Translations under genes and position numbers: made by a program | In this document: piece by piece, positions 24,066 through 33,609 of the stretch | Layout: the number at the start of each line of letters is the position of its first letter | Numbering within the stretch: the stretch's first letter is position 1 | Notes under the pieces: generated by a model | Databases searched by the model: none | What the model saw: the letters and a program-made list of their open reading frames with translations, nothing else | Told to the model about the DNA's origin: nothing | NCBI GenBank assembly: GCA_964397655.1 | Contig: CAYNKA010000013.1 | Location: 36,302 to 100,301, forward strand | DNA: 64,000 bases | Source: CAYNKA01 sp964397655 | GTDB lineage: Bacteria; Spirochaetota; Spirochaetia; DTKZ01 | Reading direction: 5' to 3'

Positions 24066-25916
24066 ATGTCGGTGGCGAGGTCAGCGGGAATTCGTATCGT
24101 TCAGGACGGGAAGGAACACTTCGGCGAATTCGGAAAGTCCGCGAGTCTCCTCGAGTACATCACGACGGAGACGCCGTTCGGCCGTCCGGCCCCCTGCGGG
24201 GGCAAGGGCAGGTGCGGGAAATGCCGCGTCGTCGTGGAAAGCGGCGAAATGAGTCCGCCGACCGAGGAGGAGAAGCGGCTTCTCGGGAAGGACGAGATCG
24301 GCCGCGGGGTACGCCTCGCCTGCATGACCCGTCCCCTCTCCGACGCGGTCATCCTCCTCGACAAGGAGAAACGCGCCGCGGGAAACAAGACCGCGGTCTT
24401 TCCCGACGATTTCGAGAACTCACCGTCCTTCAGCAAGAAGACCGTCGTCCTCGCAGAGCCTTCCCTCGTGGACCAGACCGCGGACTGGGAACGGCTCGTC
24501 CGCGACTCAGGGGACGGTCCCGTCGATGCCCCGCTCGCGGTGCTCGCCTGCCTTCCCGACGCCCTTCGGAAGGAAGGCGGCGAGGTCACGCTCTGTCTCC
24601 ACGGGAACAGGCTCGCTGCTGCGGAAGCCGGGGACACGCGCGGAGAGCTCTACGGAGCCGCCGTGGACATCGGGACCACGACGGTCGCGGTTTATCTGGC
24701 GGACCTTCGGACCGGGAGAAACATCGACGTCGCGGCGGAGCTCAACGCACAGGCGTCGTTCGGCGCGGACGTCATCTCGCGCATCCACCACGCGGACTCG
24801 TCGCCCGACGGACTCCGGCACATGCGCGAGCGGATATCTAACCAGATCGACGCGATGATCGCCGATCTCGCTGCGCGCAACGGCCTGGACCCGCGGCGGA
24901 TCTACGGGGTAGCCCTCGCGGGCAACACCACCATGATCCATCTCGCCCTCGGCCTCCCCCCGAGGCAGATAGCCGCCGCTCCCTTCATTCCCGTAACCGT
25001 CGAACCGCTCACGATTCCGGCCCGCGAGCTTTCGCTGAACGTCGCTCCGGGAGGGCTCGTCTACGTCCTGCCGGGGATCTCCGCCTACGTGGGGGCGGAC
25101 ATCAGCGCGGCTATCCTCGCGAGCGGAATGACCGACTCGGAGGAGCTCTCGCTCCTCATCGACATCGGCACCAACGGGGAGATCGCGCTCGGAGGATCGC
25201 GGCGGCTCGTCACCTGCTCCACGGCCGCCGGGCCCGCGTTCGAGGGGGCCCACATCCGGCACGGCGTCGGCGGGGTCGCGGGCGCCGTCTCGAAGGTCGC
25301 CCTTCGCGGCGAAACCATCACGATAGAGACCGTACTCGGCGAACGTCCGATCGGGCTCTGCGGTTCCGGGATCGCCGACCTGCTCGCGATCCTTCTCGAG
25401 ACCGGGGTCGTGGACGAGACCGGCAGGATGACAGCCCCCGGCGAGCACGGCGCGCCCGGCTTCATGAAGGAAAAGCTCGCCCTCGCGGACGGAGAACCCG
25501 CCTTCGTCCTCGTTCCCGAGGCCGAATCCGGCATCGGCGAAGCCGTCGTCTTCACCCAGAAGGACGTCCGCGAGATCCAGCTCGCGAAGGCGGCGATCGC
25601 GGCCGGCATCGACACGCTCGTCGAGGCTTCGGGGGTCGGCTGGGACGAGATCGGCCGCCTTTACCTCGCGGGAGGTTTCGGCAACTACATCGACAAGGCG
25701 AGCGCAGTGCGGATCGGACTGCTCCCGAGCCGACTGTCCGACCGGATCGAAGCAGTGGGAAACGCCGCGGGCAAGGGGGCCCTCATGGCGCTCCTTTCTG
25801 CGAGGCAGAGGGAGAAATGCTCGGAGATCGCGGACCGGGCCGAGTACGTCGAGCTTTCCTCGTCGCCCCGGTTCCAGGAAGCCTACATCGACAGGATGAC
25901 GTTCGTCCGGGACTGA
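24066..25916 (+). CDS. Reductive activator of corrinoid proteins (RACo-like, ferredoxin-ASKHA)
   Basis: A 616-residue protein. The N-terminal 2Fe-2S domain has Cys44, Cys50, Cys53 and Cys86 (APCGGKGRCGKCR, RLACMT). A middle domain and an ASKHA-type ATPase domain (DUF4445) follow: AVDIGTTTVAVYL, LAGNTTMIH, LLIDIGTNGEIAL and LAGGFGNYID. Such proteins use ATP to drive one electron uphill and restore Co(II) corrinoid proteins to Co(I). ATG 24066 has GAGGAGGG 6 nt upstream; the GTG at 24051 falls on that site. The corrinoid protein gene follows 136 nt downstream and is the obvious partner. A terminator-like hairpin lies between. Confidence 0.88.
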   Translation: MSVARSAGIRIVQDGKEHFGEFGKSASLLEYITTETPFGRPAPCGGKGRCGKCRVVVESGEMSPPTEEEKRLLGKDEIGRGVRLACMTRPLSDAVILLDKEKRAAGNKTAVFPDDFENSPSFSKKTVVLAEPSLVDQTADWERLVRDSGDGPVDAPLAVLACLPDALRKEGGEVTLCLHGNRLAAAEAGDTRGELYGAAVDIGTTTVAVYLADLRTGRNIDVAAELNAQASFGADVISRIHHADSSPDGLRHMRERISNQIDAMIADLAARNGLDPRRIYGVALAGNTTMIHLALGLPPRQIAAAPFIPVTVEPLTIPARELSLNVAPGGLVYVLPGISAYVGADISAAILASGMTDSEELSLLIDIGTNGEIALGGSRRLVTCSTAAGPAFEGAHIRHGVGGVAGAVSKVALRGETITIETVLGERPIGLCGSGIADLLAILLETGVVDETGRMTAPGEHGAPGFMKEKLALADGEPAFVLVPEAESGIGEAVVFTQKDVREIQLAKAAIAAGIDTLVEASGVGWDEIGRLYLAGGFGNYIDKASAVRIGLLPSRLSDRIEAVGNAAGKGALMALLSARQREKCSEIADRAEYVELSSSPRFQEAYIDRMTFVRD

Positions 25917-25945
25917 TCCGCGGGAACGGCGGACGGAGGCGCGGT

Positions 25946-25980
25946 AAAAAGCGGTTTTTTACAAAAACTGGCCGCTTTTT
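25946..25980 (+). terminator. Terminator-like hairpin after the corrinoid activator gene
   Basis: AAAAAGCGG (25946-25954) pairs with CCGCTTTTT (25972-25980). The flanking A and T runs could serve either direction. Confidence 0.55.
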
Positions 25981-26052
25981 CCGAGACATGGCGGCGAACC
26001 TCGGTTAGGCTTGTGCATATATCCCCAGTTCTCTCGAAGAAGGAGTGGAAGC

Positions 26053-26685
26053 ATGTCGATTCTCGAAGAAATGAGCGGGTTTCTGCAGAAGGGACGCGCA
26101 AATGAAGTAAAAGCCCTCGTTCAGCAGGCCATCGATCAGAAGATCGACGCGAAGACGATCCTGGAAGAAGGGCTCATGTCGGGCATGAACATCATCGGCG
26201 AGAAATTCAAGAACAACCAGGTGTACGTTCCCGAAGTGCTCATCGCCGCGCGGGCGATGAACGCGGGCATAGCCCTCCTCCGTCCCCTCCTCGTGAGCGC
26301 GGGCGTCAAGGCCAAGGGAAAGGTCGTGCTCGGCACCGTCAAAGGAGACCTCCACGACATAGGCAAGAACCTCGTCAGGATGATGATGGAAGGCAAGGGC
26401 CTCGAAGTGATCGATATGGGCGTCGACGTGCCCGCGGACAAATTCATCAAGGCCGCGAAGGAACAGAATGCGAACATCATCGCGTGTTCCGCCCTGCTCA
26501 CGACCACCATGACCGAGATGAAGAACGTCGTGGAGAAGGCGAAGGAAGAAGGCATCCGCGACCAGGTTACCATCATGATCGGGGGAGCCCCGGTCACGGA
26601 CAACTACTGCAAGACCATCGGAGCCGACATCTACACCTCCGACGCCGCGTCCGCGGCGGAACGGGCAGTGGCGGCCTGCCAGTAA
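26053..26685 (+). CDS. Corrinoid (B12-binding) protein, MtaC/MtbC/MttC family
   Basis: A 210-residue methyl carrier. A helical cap domain (residues 1-85) is followed by a B12-binding Rossmann domain with the cobalt-ligand motif DLHDIG (His101), the PADKF segment, CSALLTTTM and IGGAPVT. It takes a methyl group from a substrate-specific methyltransferase such as the MtaB-like protein at 757 and passes it to a second methyltransferase not present in this window. ATG 26053 has AAGGAG upstream. The pairing with MtaB is inference because the two genes are 24 kb apart. A strong terminator follows. Confidence 0.9.
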   Translation: MSILEEMSGFLQKGRANEVKALVQQAIDQKIDAKTILEEGLMSGMNIIGEKFKNNQVYVPEVLIAARAMNAGIALLRPLLVSAGVKAKGKVVLGTVKGDLHDIGKNLVRMMMEGKGLEVIDMGVDVPADKFIKAAKEQNANIIACSALLTTTMTEMKNVVEKAKEEGIRDQVTIMIGGAPVTDNYCKTIGADIYTSDAASAAERAVAACQ

Positions 26686-26711
26686 CCGAGCCTCGGTTTC
26701 ACGAGAAAGGG

Positions 26712-26735
26712 CCCCCGCACGGGGGTCTTTTTTTT
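26712..26735 (+). terminator. Rho-independent terminator
   Basis: CCCCCG, loop CA, CGGGGG (26712-26725), followed by TCTTTTTTTT. It ends the corrinoid protein transcript, and the convergent kinase gene ends 21 bp further on. Confidence 0.9.
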
Positions 26736-26756
26736 ACCCTGGGCCGCGCCCCGCGG

Positions 26757-28184
26757 TCAGGCGACTCTTCGGATCGGCAGCGCGAGACGAAATCTCGTGG
26801 GAAGTCCCTCCTGGAGAACCAGGCTTCCGCCGTGGCGGTTCACGACTATCTCGTAACTCAGACTCAAGCCGAATCCCATGCCTTCGCCGGCCGGTTTCGT
26901 CGTGAAGAAGGGATCGAAGATCCTGTTCCTGATTCTCTCCTCGACGCCGGTTCCCGTATCCTCGATCTCGCAGAACACGGCGTCGTCTTCGCTCCAGGTG
27001 GAGATCCTGATGACCCCTTCCTTCCCCGACCCGTCCGTCCTAACGGCGTACACGGCGTTGAGCAGGATGTTCATTATCACCTGATTGATTTCGCTGCCCC
27101 TGGCGCGGATCGTTGGCAGGACGCCCAGCTTCTTCTCGATCCGGGCGATTCCCGCATAGGAGTTCCTCGCGATCACGAGCGTGCTCTCGATACCCGCATT
27201 CAGGTCGTAGGGCTCGAAGGCTCCCTCGGGCGATTCGCGGGCGAAGGCCCTGAGGTTGTCCACGACCTCGGATATCCTGCGGAATCCGTCGCGGGTGTCC
27301 CGGAAGAGATCTGGGAACTTCGAGAAGAAATCGACGCAGCCTCCGTCCTGGAAGGCCTCCGGATGCTTCTTCATGAGGTACTCGATCCCCTGCTCCAGGG
27401 CCGAGAAATTGCTCTTCACGAAGCCCAGGGGATTGTTGATCTCGTGCGCGATCCCGGCGGAGAGCTGGCCTATGGTCGCGAACTTCTCCTTCTGGATGAG
27501 GCTCATCTGCATCGCATGGAGTTCCCGGTTCAGCTTCTCCAGCTTGTGGGTGCTCAGGATCGCGCCGACCGTCGACGCGAAGAGGGACCGGGAGATCGCC
27601 AGGGAAACCGTCGTCAGGGCGAAGAGGAAGATCATCCTCTCCGGGAGGGGGCCGGTGTTTCCGCCGGAGACGGCGTATGCAGCGGCCACGAAAACCGCGA
27701 TCGGTACGGTCGCCAGGACGAAGAACGCGGACATGGTGAAAATGCCGAGTGCGGCCATGGCCATGATGGTGATGATGAGGGCGGTGATGCCTCCGGTCTG
27801 TTGGACCTCGGCCGCGGAGACTCCCGCGGCCCAGAGGAGATTGAGCAGGGCGTAGACGAAGGTCGCGTTCATGCCCGCCATCTTCCTGCCCCTGTTCGAG
27901 AACGGCGCCTTCACGATCATGAGGAAGAGAGTCGCTGCCTGCAGGAAAGCGAAGAAGACGTCGAGGACCGTGTAGATGACGTATACGGGATTCCCGCCGT
28001 CCGACCGGAGAAGCAGGCAATCGAGGGCGAGGAAATACACGGCGGTCAGGAGAAGGACCGGAACGAGATACTTGAGCCGCGAAAACTGGATTTCGGAGCA
28101 TTGCTCGACGACGAGCCCGCGGTCTTCCCGGGGAAAAGTAAAGAGTCTTTCCGGCAACTTGAGCTTCAGCTTCGGATACCCCAT
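26757..28184 (-). CDS. Membrane-bound sensor histidine kinase
   Basis: A 475-residue kinase. About six membrane helices (residues 35-215) are followed by a coiled linker, the phospho-acceptor box GIAHEINNPLGF (His about 258) and a GHKL ATPase domain with MNILLNAVYAV (N box), DTGTGVEE (G1) and GEGMGFGLSLSY (G2). There is no recognisable periplasmic sensor domain, so the membrane part may sense directly. ATG 28184 has AAAGGGG upstream. The receiver-phosphatase gene 62 nt upstream is the likely partner. Confidence 0.88.
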   Translation of the reverse strand: MGYPKLKLKLPERLFTFPREDRGLVVEQCSEIQFSRLKYLVPVLLLTAVYFLALDCLLLRSDGGNPVYVIYTVLDVFFAFLQAATLFLMIVKAPFSNRGRKMAGMNATFVYALLNLLWAAGVSAAEVQQTGGITALIITIMAMAALGIFTMSAFFVLATVPIAVFVAAAYAVSGGNTGPLPERMIFLFALTTVSLAISRSLFASTVGAILSTHKLEKLNRELHAMQMSLIQKEKFATIGQLSAGIAHEINNPLGFVKSNFSALEQGIEYLMKKHPEAFQDGGCVDFFSKFPDLFRDTRDGFRRISEVVDNLRAFARESPEGAFEPYDLNAGIESTLVIARNSYAGIARIEKKLGVLPTIRARGSEINQVIMNILLNAVYAVRTDGSGKEGVIRISTWSEDDAVFCEIEDTGTGVEERIRNRIFDPFFTTKPAGEGMGFGLSLSYEIVVNRHGGSLVLQEGLPTRFRLALPIRRVA

Positions 28185-28246
28185 CAGTCCCCTTTCAGAA
28201 CCACGATCCTGCAAGAGCCTCCATGGATACCGTTTTCGTCCCGGGA

Positions 28247-29404
28247 TCAGCGGATTCTCGCCGTGATGAGCGTCACGTCGTCCGCGAATTTACGATCGGG
28301 GAAAAGCTCGAGAATGAAATTCACGATCCGCCGGTTGAAATCCGGCTCGTTCATGAAATGCGAGAACACGACCTTGGCCGCCGTCAGGTTGATGTATCCC
28401 GAGCGGCATCCCTGATCGAGGAGGCCGTCGGTCATGAACGCGATCAGATCCCCTGGACGGATTTCGACCGCGGCGTCCTTGAAGGAGCTTCCCGGCGAAA
28501 AGCAGGGAGGGCACCCCGGGGCGGAGTGCGATTCGCACCGGTCGCTGCGGATCACGTAGACGGGCAGGTTCCCCGCGCCGCTCACGACGAGCTTCCCCGC
28601 CGCGCAGTCGAGGAACGCCGTGGTGAGCGTGATGACGAGTTCGGGCGCCCTCTTGAGTTCCTTCAGGATCAGGCGGTTGAGACTGGTCAGGAAGCGGGCG
28701 GGCGAGAAAACGCCTTCCTTCGTTTTTTCGATCTCCTCCCTGGTGATCAGGGTCCTCACGATGCCGGTCACGAAGGCCGCCTCCACCCCCCCGCCGGACA
28801 CGTCGCCCAGCATCACGACGCAGCGGTCGTCGGAGATCGGAATGACGTGATAAAAATCGCCGCCGCAGCGGTATTCGCTGAGCGGCTGATAGGTCACTTC
28901 GATGTCGTACTTGGCCTGGGGGAAGGTCTCGGGCTGGAAGAGCCTCCTCTGGAATTGTCCGGTGCGCTCGAGCTGCGTCTTGAGCTTGTCGAGGTACTCG
29001 CGGTTGACCGCCTCCTCGTAGAACTGGTTCATCGCCTTTTCGATCTCGGAGATGAACACTCCCGTGTCCCACGGCTTGGGGATGAACGCGGTTATCCCCG
29101 CGGAGACCGCCTTGGAGACGCCTCCCATCTCGGAATAGCCGGTCATGAGGATCGAACGGATGTGGGGATAGAGCTTTTTCGTCTCGAGGATGAGCTGGTC
29201 TCCGCTCATCCTGCTCATCTTGAGGTCGCTGATGAGAACGACTATGGAATCATGATGCTCCTGGAGGATGCTCATGGCGCTGTCGGCGGAGTTCGCCTTG
29301 TAGATGTTGATTCCCTTCTCCGCTTTCCAGAAATAGAGTTCCCGCTCGACTGCGTTGAGGATGCTCTCCTCGTCATCGACTACAAGAATGCTCCGTTCGT
29401 CCAA
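28247..29404 (-). CDS. Response regulator with PP2C/SpoIIE phosphatase output
   Basis: A 385-residue RsbU-like protein. The receiver domain (1-125) has DDEE, the phospho-acceptor Asp in ISDLKMSRM, and the KPW lysine. A helical linker (130-165) leads to a PP2C-type serine phosphatase with GGDFYHV, LGDVSGGGVEAA, MTDGLLDQG and DDVTLIT. It would dephosphorylate an anti-sigma-factor antagonist, for example a STAS protein such as the one at 50429, when phosphorylated by the adjacent kinase. That link is inference. The TTG start at 29404 is supported by GGAGGAGG 8 nt upstream. Confidence 0.9.
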   Translation of the reverse strand: MDERSILVVDDEESILNAVERELYFWKAEKGINIYKANSADSAMSILQEHHDSIVVLISDLKMSRMSGDQLILETKKLYPHIRSILMTGYSEMGGVSKAVSAGITAFIPKPWDTGVFISEIEKAMNQFYEEAVNREYLDKLKTQLERTGQFQRRLFQPETFPQAKYDIEVTYQPLSEYRCGGDFYHVIPISDDRCVVMLGDVSGGGVEAAFVTGIVRTLITREEIEKTKEGVFSPARFLTSLNRLILKELKRAPELVITLTTAFLDCAAGKLVVSGAGNLPVYVIRSDRCESHSAPGCPPCFSPGSSFKDAAVEIRPGDLIAFMTDGLLDQGCRSGYINLTAAKVVFSHFMNEPDFNRRIVNFILELFPDRKFADDVTLITARIR

Positions 29405-29429
29405 GTGAAAGCCTCCTCCGCGGAACGTC

Positions 29430-30479
29430 TCACTTCGTTTTCTTCTTCACGCTGTATCCGGAGAATCCGAACGTCACCTCGACGTAGTCGCGCTTTTCCG
29501 CGGCCAAGATGAAGTCCTTGAGCCGCTTGTAGCCGAGGGAGACGTAATCCACCTTCTTTTCCGAAAGCCTCGTGTTGACCGACGCGAGCGAATGCAGCTC
29601 CTTCCCCTTCTCCTTCGTGAGGTTGTCGAGCACCTCGACGAGCGTTTCGCAGGCCAGGGCGAGCGGCGTCTTCTCCGCGGCGGGCTTGTCGTTCGTGAGC
29701 TTGAGGTAGATCGCCTGATCCTCCTCCACGAGGTCCACGAGCTTCTTGTCCCGGGCGGAATAGACGAAGTCGTTCCACGAGTTGAAACCGAAGCTCCTCT
29801 CGTCGAAGGACGGATTCAGGATCTTGAGCTTCACCTTCACCGCGCCCATGCCGGGCTTCTTGCCGTTCTTCACCATCTCCTGGACGGCCTCCACGAGGAA
29901 GCGGTAGGCGAGGTCCACGGAACCGGCGGACTTCTCTTCCTTGCCCTTCCTCGACTTTCCTCCCTCGGACTTCCTCCCCCGCCTGCCGTCGCGCTTCTTG
30001 CCCGCCTCGACCGCCTCCTCCGCCGCTTCCGCCGCCTCCCCGGGGATGATCTCGCGATAGTCCTTGAAGGAGTCAGCCAGCGAGAGAAGCTCCTCGCTCG
30101 CGTTCGCGGAGTTGCAGATGATGTGGATGCCCTTGCCGTTTCGCCTGAGCGTGTAGAGCAGAGGGCGGAAGTCCGCGTCGCCCGTTATGAGCACGACCTT
30201 GGAGATGTGCGGATACTGATAGATCAGCTCGACCGCGTTCGTGATGAGCGAGATGTCCGCGCTGTTCTTCCTGGAATCGGGGATGTGGATGAGTTCGAAT
30301 CCGTTTTCCGACAGCAGGTGCGAAAGCCTGCCGAGATTGCTCTTCGTCCAGTTGCCGTAGACCCGGCATACGGTGAGTTTGCCGAGTTCTTCCGAGTATT
30401 CCATGAGGCCGTCCACGAACTGAGAGTTCGAGCTCGGCGTCACGTTTTCGATATCCCAAAGGATCGCCACGCTTTCCAT
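29430..30479 (-). CDS. NYN-domain ribonuclease-like protein with two LOTUS/OST-HTH domains
   Basis: A 349-residue protein. Residues 1-150 are a NYN (PIN-like) domain with acidic residues in ILWDIENV, SADISL and LITGDADF. A Lys/Arg-rich linker (155-185) and two OST-HTH/LOTUS-like winged helices follow (about 187-260 with NPSFDERSFGFNSWNDFV, and 275-345 with VDYVSLGYKRLKDFI). In eukaryotes LOTUS domains bind RNA or helicases in germ granules, and bacterial versions are fused to NYN nucleases as here. It probably cleaves RNA. The start overlaps the stop of the upstream gene by one base (TAATG). Confidence 0.85.
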   Translation of the reverse strand: MESVAILWDIENVTPSSNSQFVDGLMEYSEELGKLTVCRVYGNWTKSNLGRLSHLLSENGFELIHIPDSRKNSADISLITNAVELIYQYPHISKVVLITGDADFRPLLYTLRRNGKGIHIICNSANASEELLSLADSFKDYREIIPGEAAEAAEEAVEAGKKRDGRRGRKSEGGKSRKGKEEKSAGSVDLAYRFLVEAVQEMVKNGKKPGMGAVKVKLKILNPSFDERSFGFNSWNDFVYSARDKKLVDLVEEDQAIYLKLTNDKPAAEKTPLALACETLVEVLDNLTKEKGKELHSLASVNTRLSEKKVDYVSLGYKRLKDFILAAEKRDYVEVTFGFSGYSVKKKTK

Positions 30480-31507
30480 TAATGTACCTCGTTTATATTG
30501 TATGCGGCATAGCCCTTTCCGAAAAGGGGTTCCGGCCCGTGTTCCGCCACGTAGGGAAGACGCTCCGCCGAGTCCCCGTAGATCCCGGTTTCGAGGTTCG
30601 GTCCCCGGAGCTCCGACAGGATCTCCGCGGCCCGCTTCCCGTCCGTTCCCGGCTCGAGCAGCCCGGCGAAAGCCGAAGCGTACCCCGCGGCTCGCTCCAC
30701 GGCCTCGTCGCGCAGGGAAAGCACGGTGACCACCCTCTCCTCCCCGGTCACGGGATGGCGAAAGGCGAGGGGGGACTCGAACACCTTCGCCATCGAGGAG
30801 AATCGGTTCTGATAGAAGGACGGCTCGAAATTCCGGAGCCCCGCGAAGAGTCCTCCCGCGATCCTGGCCAGGAGCTTCCAGGCCGGCTTCCCGAACCGGG
30901 CTTGGATGAACTCGTACCTTCGGAGACAGCTGCGAAGCCCGGCCCGGTCGTACGCACCGCCTCCGAAGCACGTGAAGCCGAGGAGATCCAGGAAGTCCTC
31001 GCGGTCCGCCTTCATGGCGCGGGTGAGTTCCGCGAGGGTGCGGGGGACCTCGTTCCCGGGTTTGAGGACCTCTCCGATGTACAGGTCGAGAACCGACTCG
31101 AACACGTAGTGGTCGTATTCCGACTTCCCGCTACCCTTGCCGGAGTAGTGGAACACGAGCGGGTGGAAGACGGCGTCCGCGGCGACGTGGCAGGCGAAGC
31201 CGAAGAGGAACGCGACTTCCCAGGGGGGAGGGGCCTCCTTCCAAAGGGCGGCTCTCCGCGAGAGCACAGCGAGCGTGTCGCTTCCGTCCCCGCCGTGCAG
31301 GATCCTGCCGGCCTTCCTGAAGTCCCCGAGGGCCGGACCGAAGAGATAGTAGAAGAGGTAGTCCGGCCCGACCGCGCCGAGGAGGAAGAGTGCCCGGTTC
31401 CTCTCCAACACGGGGACGAGCCTGCGCGCGACGTTCTGCTCGCCCGCGGCTTTGAGCCGCTCCAGGGTTTCGCTCGCGAGCCACCAATGGGCGTATTCCT
31501 TGGGCAC
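30479..31507 (-). CDS. Zinc-dependent phospholipase C-like protein
   Basis: A 342-residue cytoplasmic protein of the zinc-dependent phospholipase C-like family. Putative metal ligands are in EYAHWWLA, GAVGPDYLFY, FACHVAADAVFHPLVFHY and YDHYVFE, in the usual order. No signal peptide is present, unlike clostridial alpha-toxin, so it may act on internal lipids or not be a true lipase. The GTG start at 31507 follows the MFS stop after one base, with GGAGA upstream. Confidence 0.75.
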   Translation of the reverse strand: MPKEYAHWWLASETLERLKAAGEQNVARRLVPVLERNRALFLLGAVGPDYLFYYLFGPALGDFRKAGRILHGGDGSDTLAVLSRRAALWKEAPPPWEVAFLFGFACHVAADAVFHPLVFHYSGKGSGKSEYDHYVFESVLDLYIGEVLKPGNEVPRTLAELTRAMKADREDFLDLLGFTCFGGGAYDRAGLRSCLRRYEFIQARFGKPAWKLLARIAGGLFAGLRNFEPSFYQNRFSSMAKVFESPLAFRHPVTGEERVVTVLSLRDEAVERAAGYASAFAGLLEPGTDGKRAAEILSELRGPNLETGIYGDSAERLPYVAEHGPEPLFGKGYAAYNINEVH

Positions 31508-31508
31508 G

Positions 31509-32762
31509 TCAGTCTCCTTTCTGCCGCACGAGGGCGAGCAGGACCCCTCCGACGCCGAAGAGCAGCGTGATGCTCAGGATCCCGTAGGCGCTGCTCCTGG
31601 TCAAGCCCGTGAAGAAAGCCACGAGGGCGGGACCCATGATGGCGGCGAATTTCCCGAAGATGTTGTAGAAGCCGAAGAACTCGGCAGATTTCTCCTTGGG
31701 GACGAGCTTCCCGTAGAGGGACCTGCTCAAGGCCTGGATGCCTCCCTGGGAAGTCCCCACGAGCATGCCGAGCGTCCAGAAAAGCGCGGTCTTGGCCCGA
31801 AGCGATTCCATCGAGGGAAGGAAGAAGGCCAGGAACGTGATGATGAAGTAATTCCCTATGCCGATGAAGACCATGGTCTTCGCGGAAAAGCGCTTCGCCA
31901 GTTTTCCCGCCAACAGCGTGAACGGGAAGGCGACGAGCTGCAGCACGAGGAGGACGACGAGCAGGGTGTTCTCCCCTATGCCCACGTCCAGCGCGAGAGG
32001 TGTGGCCATCATGATGAGCGTATCCACTCCGTCTATGTAGAAGAAATAGGCCACGAGAAAGAGAACGAGGTTCCGGTACTTGCGGACGTCCCGCAGGGTC
32101 GCGGCAAGGCGCCGAAAGGCGTCCCGCAGGGGCCGCGGTGAGGGCTCTACGAAGTAGACCTGTCTCACGTTACGGAAGAAGGGGATCGTGAAGATCAGCC
32201 ACCACAGACCGGTAAAAAGGAAGGTGAGCTTGACCGCCGGTACCGAGGAAGAAAAGCCCAGGGCATCGGAATTCAAGACGAGGAGGAGAGAAAGCACGAA
32301 GGGGATGGTGCTGCCGATGTAGCCCCATCCGTAGCCGCTCGAGGAGATCCAATCCATGCGGTCCTCGGGAGTCACGTCGGTGAGGAAGGAATCGTAGAAG
32401 ACGTTCGCTCCCGCGAAGCCCACGGCCGACAGCACGTACACGGCGAGACCGGCCTTCCATTCGCCCCGGTCCACGAGGGCGAGCGCCGCCGTGGAAACCA
32501 CGCCGAGCGTGAAGAACGCGGTGAAGAACCGCATCTTGGCGGACCGGTAATCCGCGACGGTGCCGAGGATCGGCGCGAGGATCGCGAGGAGCAGAGTGTG
32601 GAAACTGTTCGCGTATCCCCAGTAGGAGGTGGAAAGATAACCTTCCGTTCCGGCGGCGGCGACGTTCTTGAAAAAGATCGGGAAAATCGCCGTCGTGATG
32701 ATGATCGAATAGGCGGAATTCGCCCAATCGTAGAGCACCCAGCTTCGTTCCTGCCGCGTCAT
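31509..32762 (-). CDS. MFS transporter, UMF1/Atg22-like
   Basis: A 417-residue, 12-helix permease. It begins with SWVLYDWANSAY, the signature of the Atg22-like UMF1 family, and has DRMDWISSSGYGWGYIGS in loop 4 and GTSQGGIQALSRSLYG in helix 11. Bacterial members are poorly characterised; vacuolar relatives export amino acids. ATG 32762 has CGGAGGA upstream. It is the first gene of a tight minus-strand run (MFS, phospholipase-like, NYN). Confidence 0.88.
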   Translation of the reverse strand: MTRQERSWVLYDWANSAYSIIITTAIFPIFFKNVAAAGTEGYLSTSYWGYANSFHTLLLAILAPILGTVADYRSAKMRFFTAFFTLGVVSTAALALVDRGEWKAGLAVYVLSAVGFAGANVFYDSFLTDVTPEDRMDWISSSGYGWGYIGSTIPFVLSLLLVLNSDALGFSSSVPAVKLTFLFTGLWWLIFTIPFFRNVRQVYFVEPSPRPLRDAFRRLAATLRDVRKYRNLVLFLVAYFFYIDGVDTLIMMATPLALDVGIGENTLLVVLLVLQLVAFPFTLLAGKLAKRFSAKTMVFIGIGNYFIITFLAFFLPSMESLRAKTALFWTLGMLVGTSQGGIQALSRSLYGKLVPKEKSAEFFGFYNIFGKFAAIMGPALVAFFTGLTRSSAYGILSITLLFGVGGVLLALVRQKGD

Positions 32763-32871
32763 GGTTCCTCCGGAATGATCATAGCCGACCGACGACTCGT
32801 TCTCCCATGATACCATGGAGCGGGGCCGGCGATCAGAGGTCCGTATTCGCTTCCGTCAGCCGCGCGGACCG

Positions 32872-33609
32872 CTACAGAATGTGCTGGAGGAACCGTTTCG
32901 TCCGCTCCTCGCGGGGATCGTCGAAAACCCTTCCCGGCGGGCCCTGCTCGATGATCTCCCCGCGGTCCATGAAGATGACCGTGTCGGCGGCGGCACGCGC
33001 GAATCCCATCTCGTGGGACACGACCATCATGGTCATGCCTTCCCTGGCCAGGCCGGTCATGACGTCGAGGACTTCCTTGATCATCTCGGGGTCCAGGGCC
33101 GAAGTCGGCTCGTCGAAGAGCATGACCTTGGGCTCCATGGCCAGGGCGCGGGCTATGGCGACCCTCTGCTGCTGCCCGCCCGAAAGCTGATTCGGATAAG
33201 AGGCTTCCTTGTCGGACAGCCCAACCCTCGCGAGCAGGACGCGGGCCCTTTCCTCGGCCTCGGGCTTGGGCATCTTCTTCACGAGCCTCGGGGCGAGGGA
33301 GATGTTGTCCAGGGCGGTGAGGTGCGAAAAGAGGTTGAAGCTCTGGAACACCATTCCCGCGTCCTCCCGGATGCGGCGGATGTCCGTCTTCGGATCGGTC
33401 ACCCTGTCGTCGTCGATCCAGATGTCGCCGGACGTGAGCCGTTCGAGCCGGTTCACGCTCCGGAGGAGGGTGCTCTTGCCGCTGCCGGAAGGCCCGATGA
33501 TGAGGACCACCTCGCCCCTCCTCACCTCGAGGTTGACGTCGGAGAGGGCCTTGAGCTGGCCGAAATTCTTGCAGGCGCTCTCGATGCGTACCCGGACCTT
33601 ATCTTCCAT
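32872..33609 (-). CDS. Polar amino acid ABC transporter ATP-binding protein
   Basis: A 245-residue GlnQ/HisP-type ATPase. It has Walker A GPSGSGKST, Q-loop VFQSFNLF, signature LSGGQQQR, Walker B VMLFDEPTSALD and switch His in VVSHEMG. It powers the permease whose gene overlaps its start by 11 nt. It is the last gene of the three-gene importer operon. Confidence 0.95.
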   Translation of the reverse strand: MEDKVRVRIESACKNFGQLKALSDVNLEVRRGEVVLIIGPSGSGKSTLLRSVNRLERLTSGDIWIDDDRVTDPKTDIRRIREDAGMVFQSFNLFSHLTALDNISLAPRLVKKMPKPEAEERARVLLARVGLSDKEASYPNQLSGGQQQRVAIARALAMEPKVMLFDEPTSALDPEMIKEVLDVMTGLAREGMTMMVVSHEMGFARAAADTVIFMDRGEIIEQGPPGRVFDDPREERTKRFLQHIL

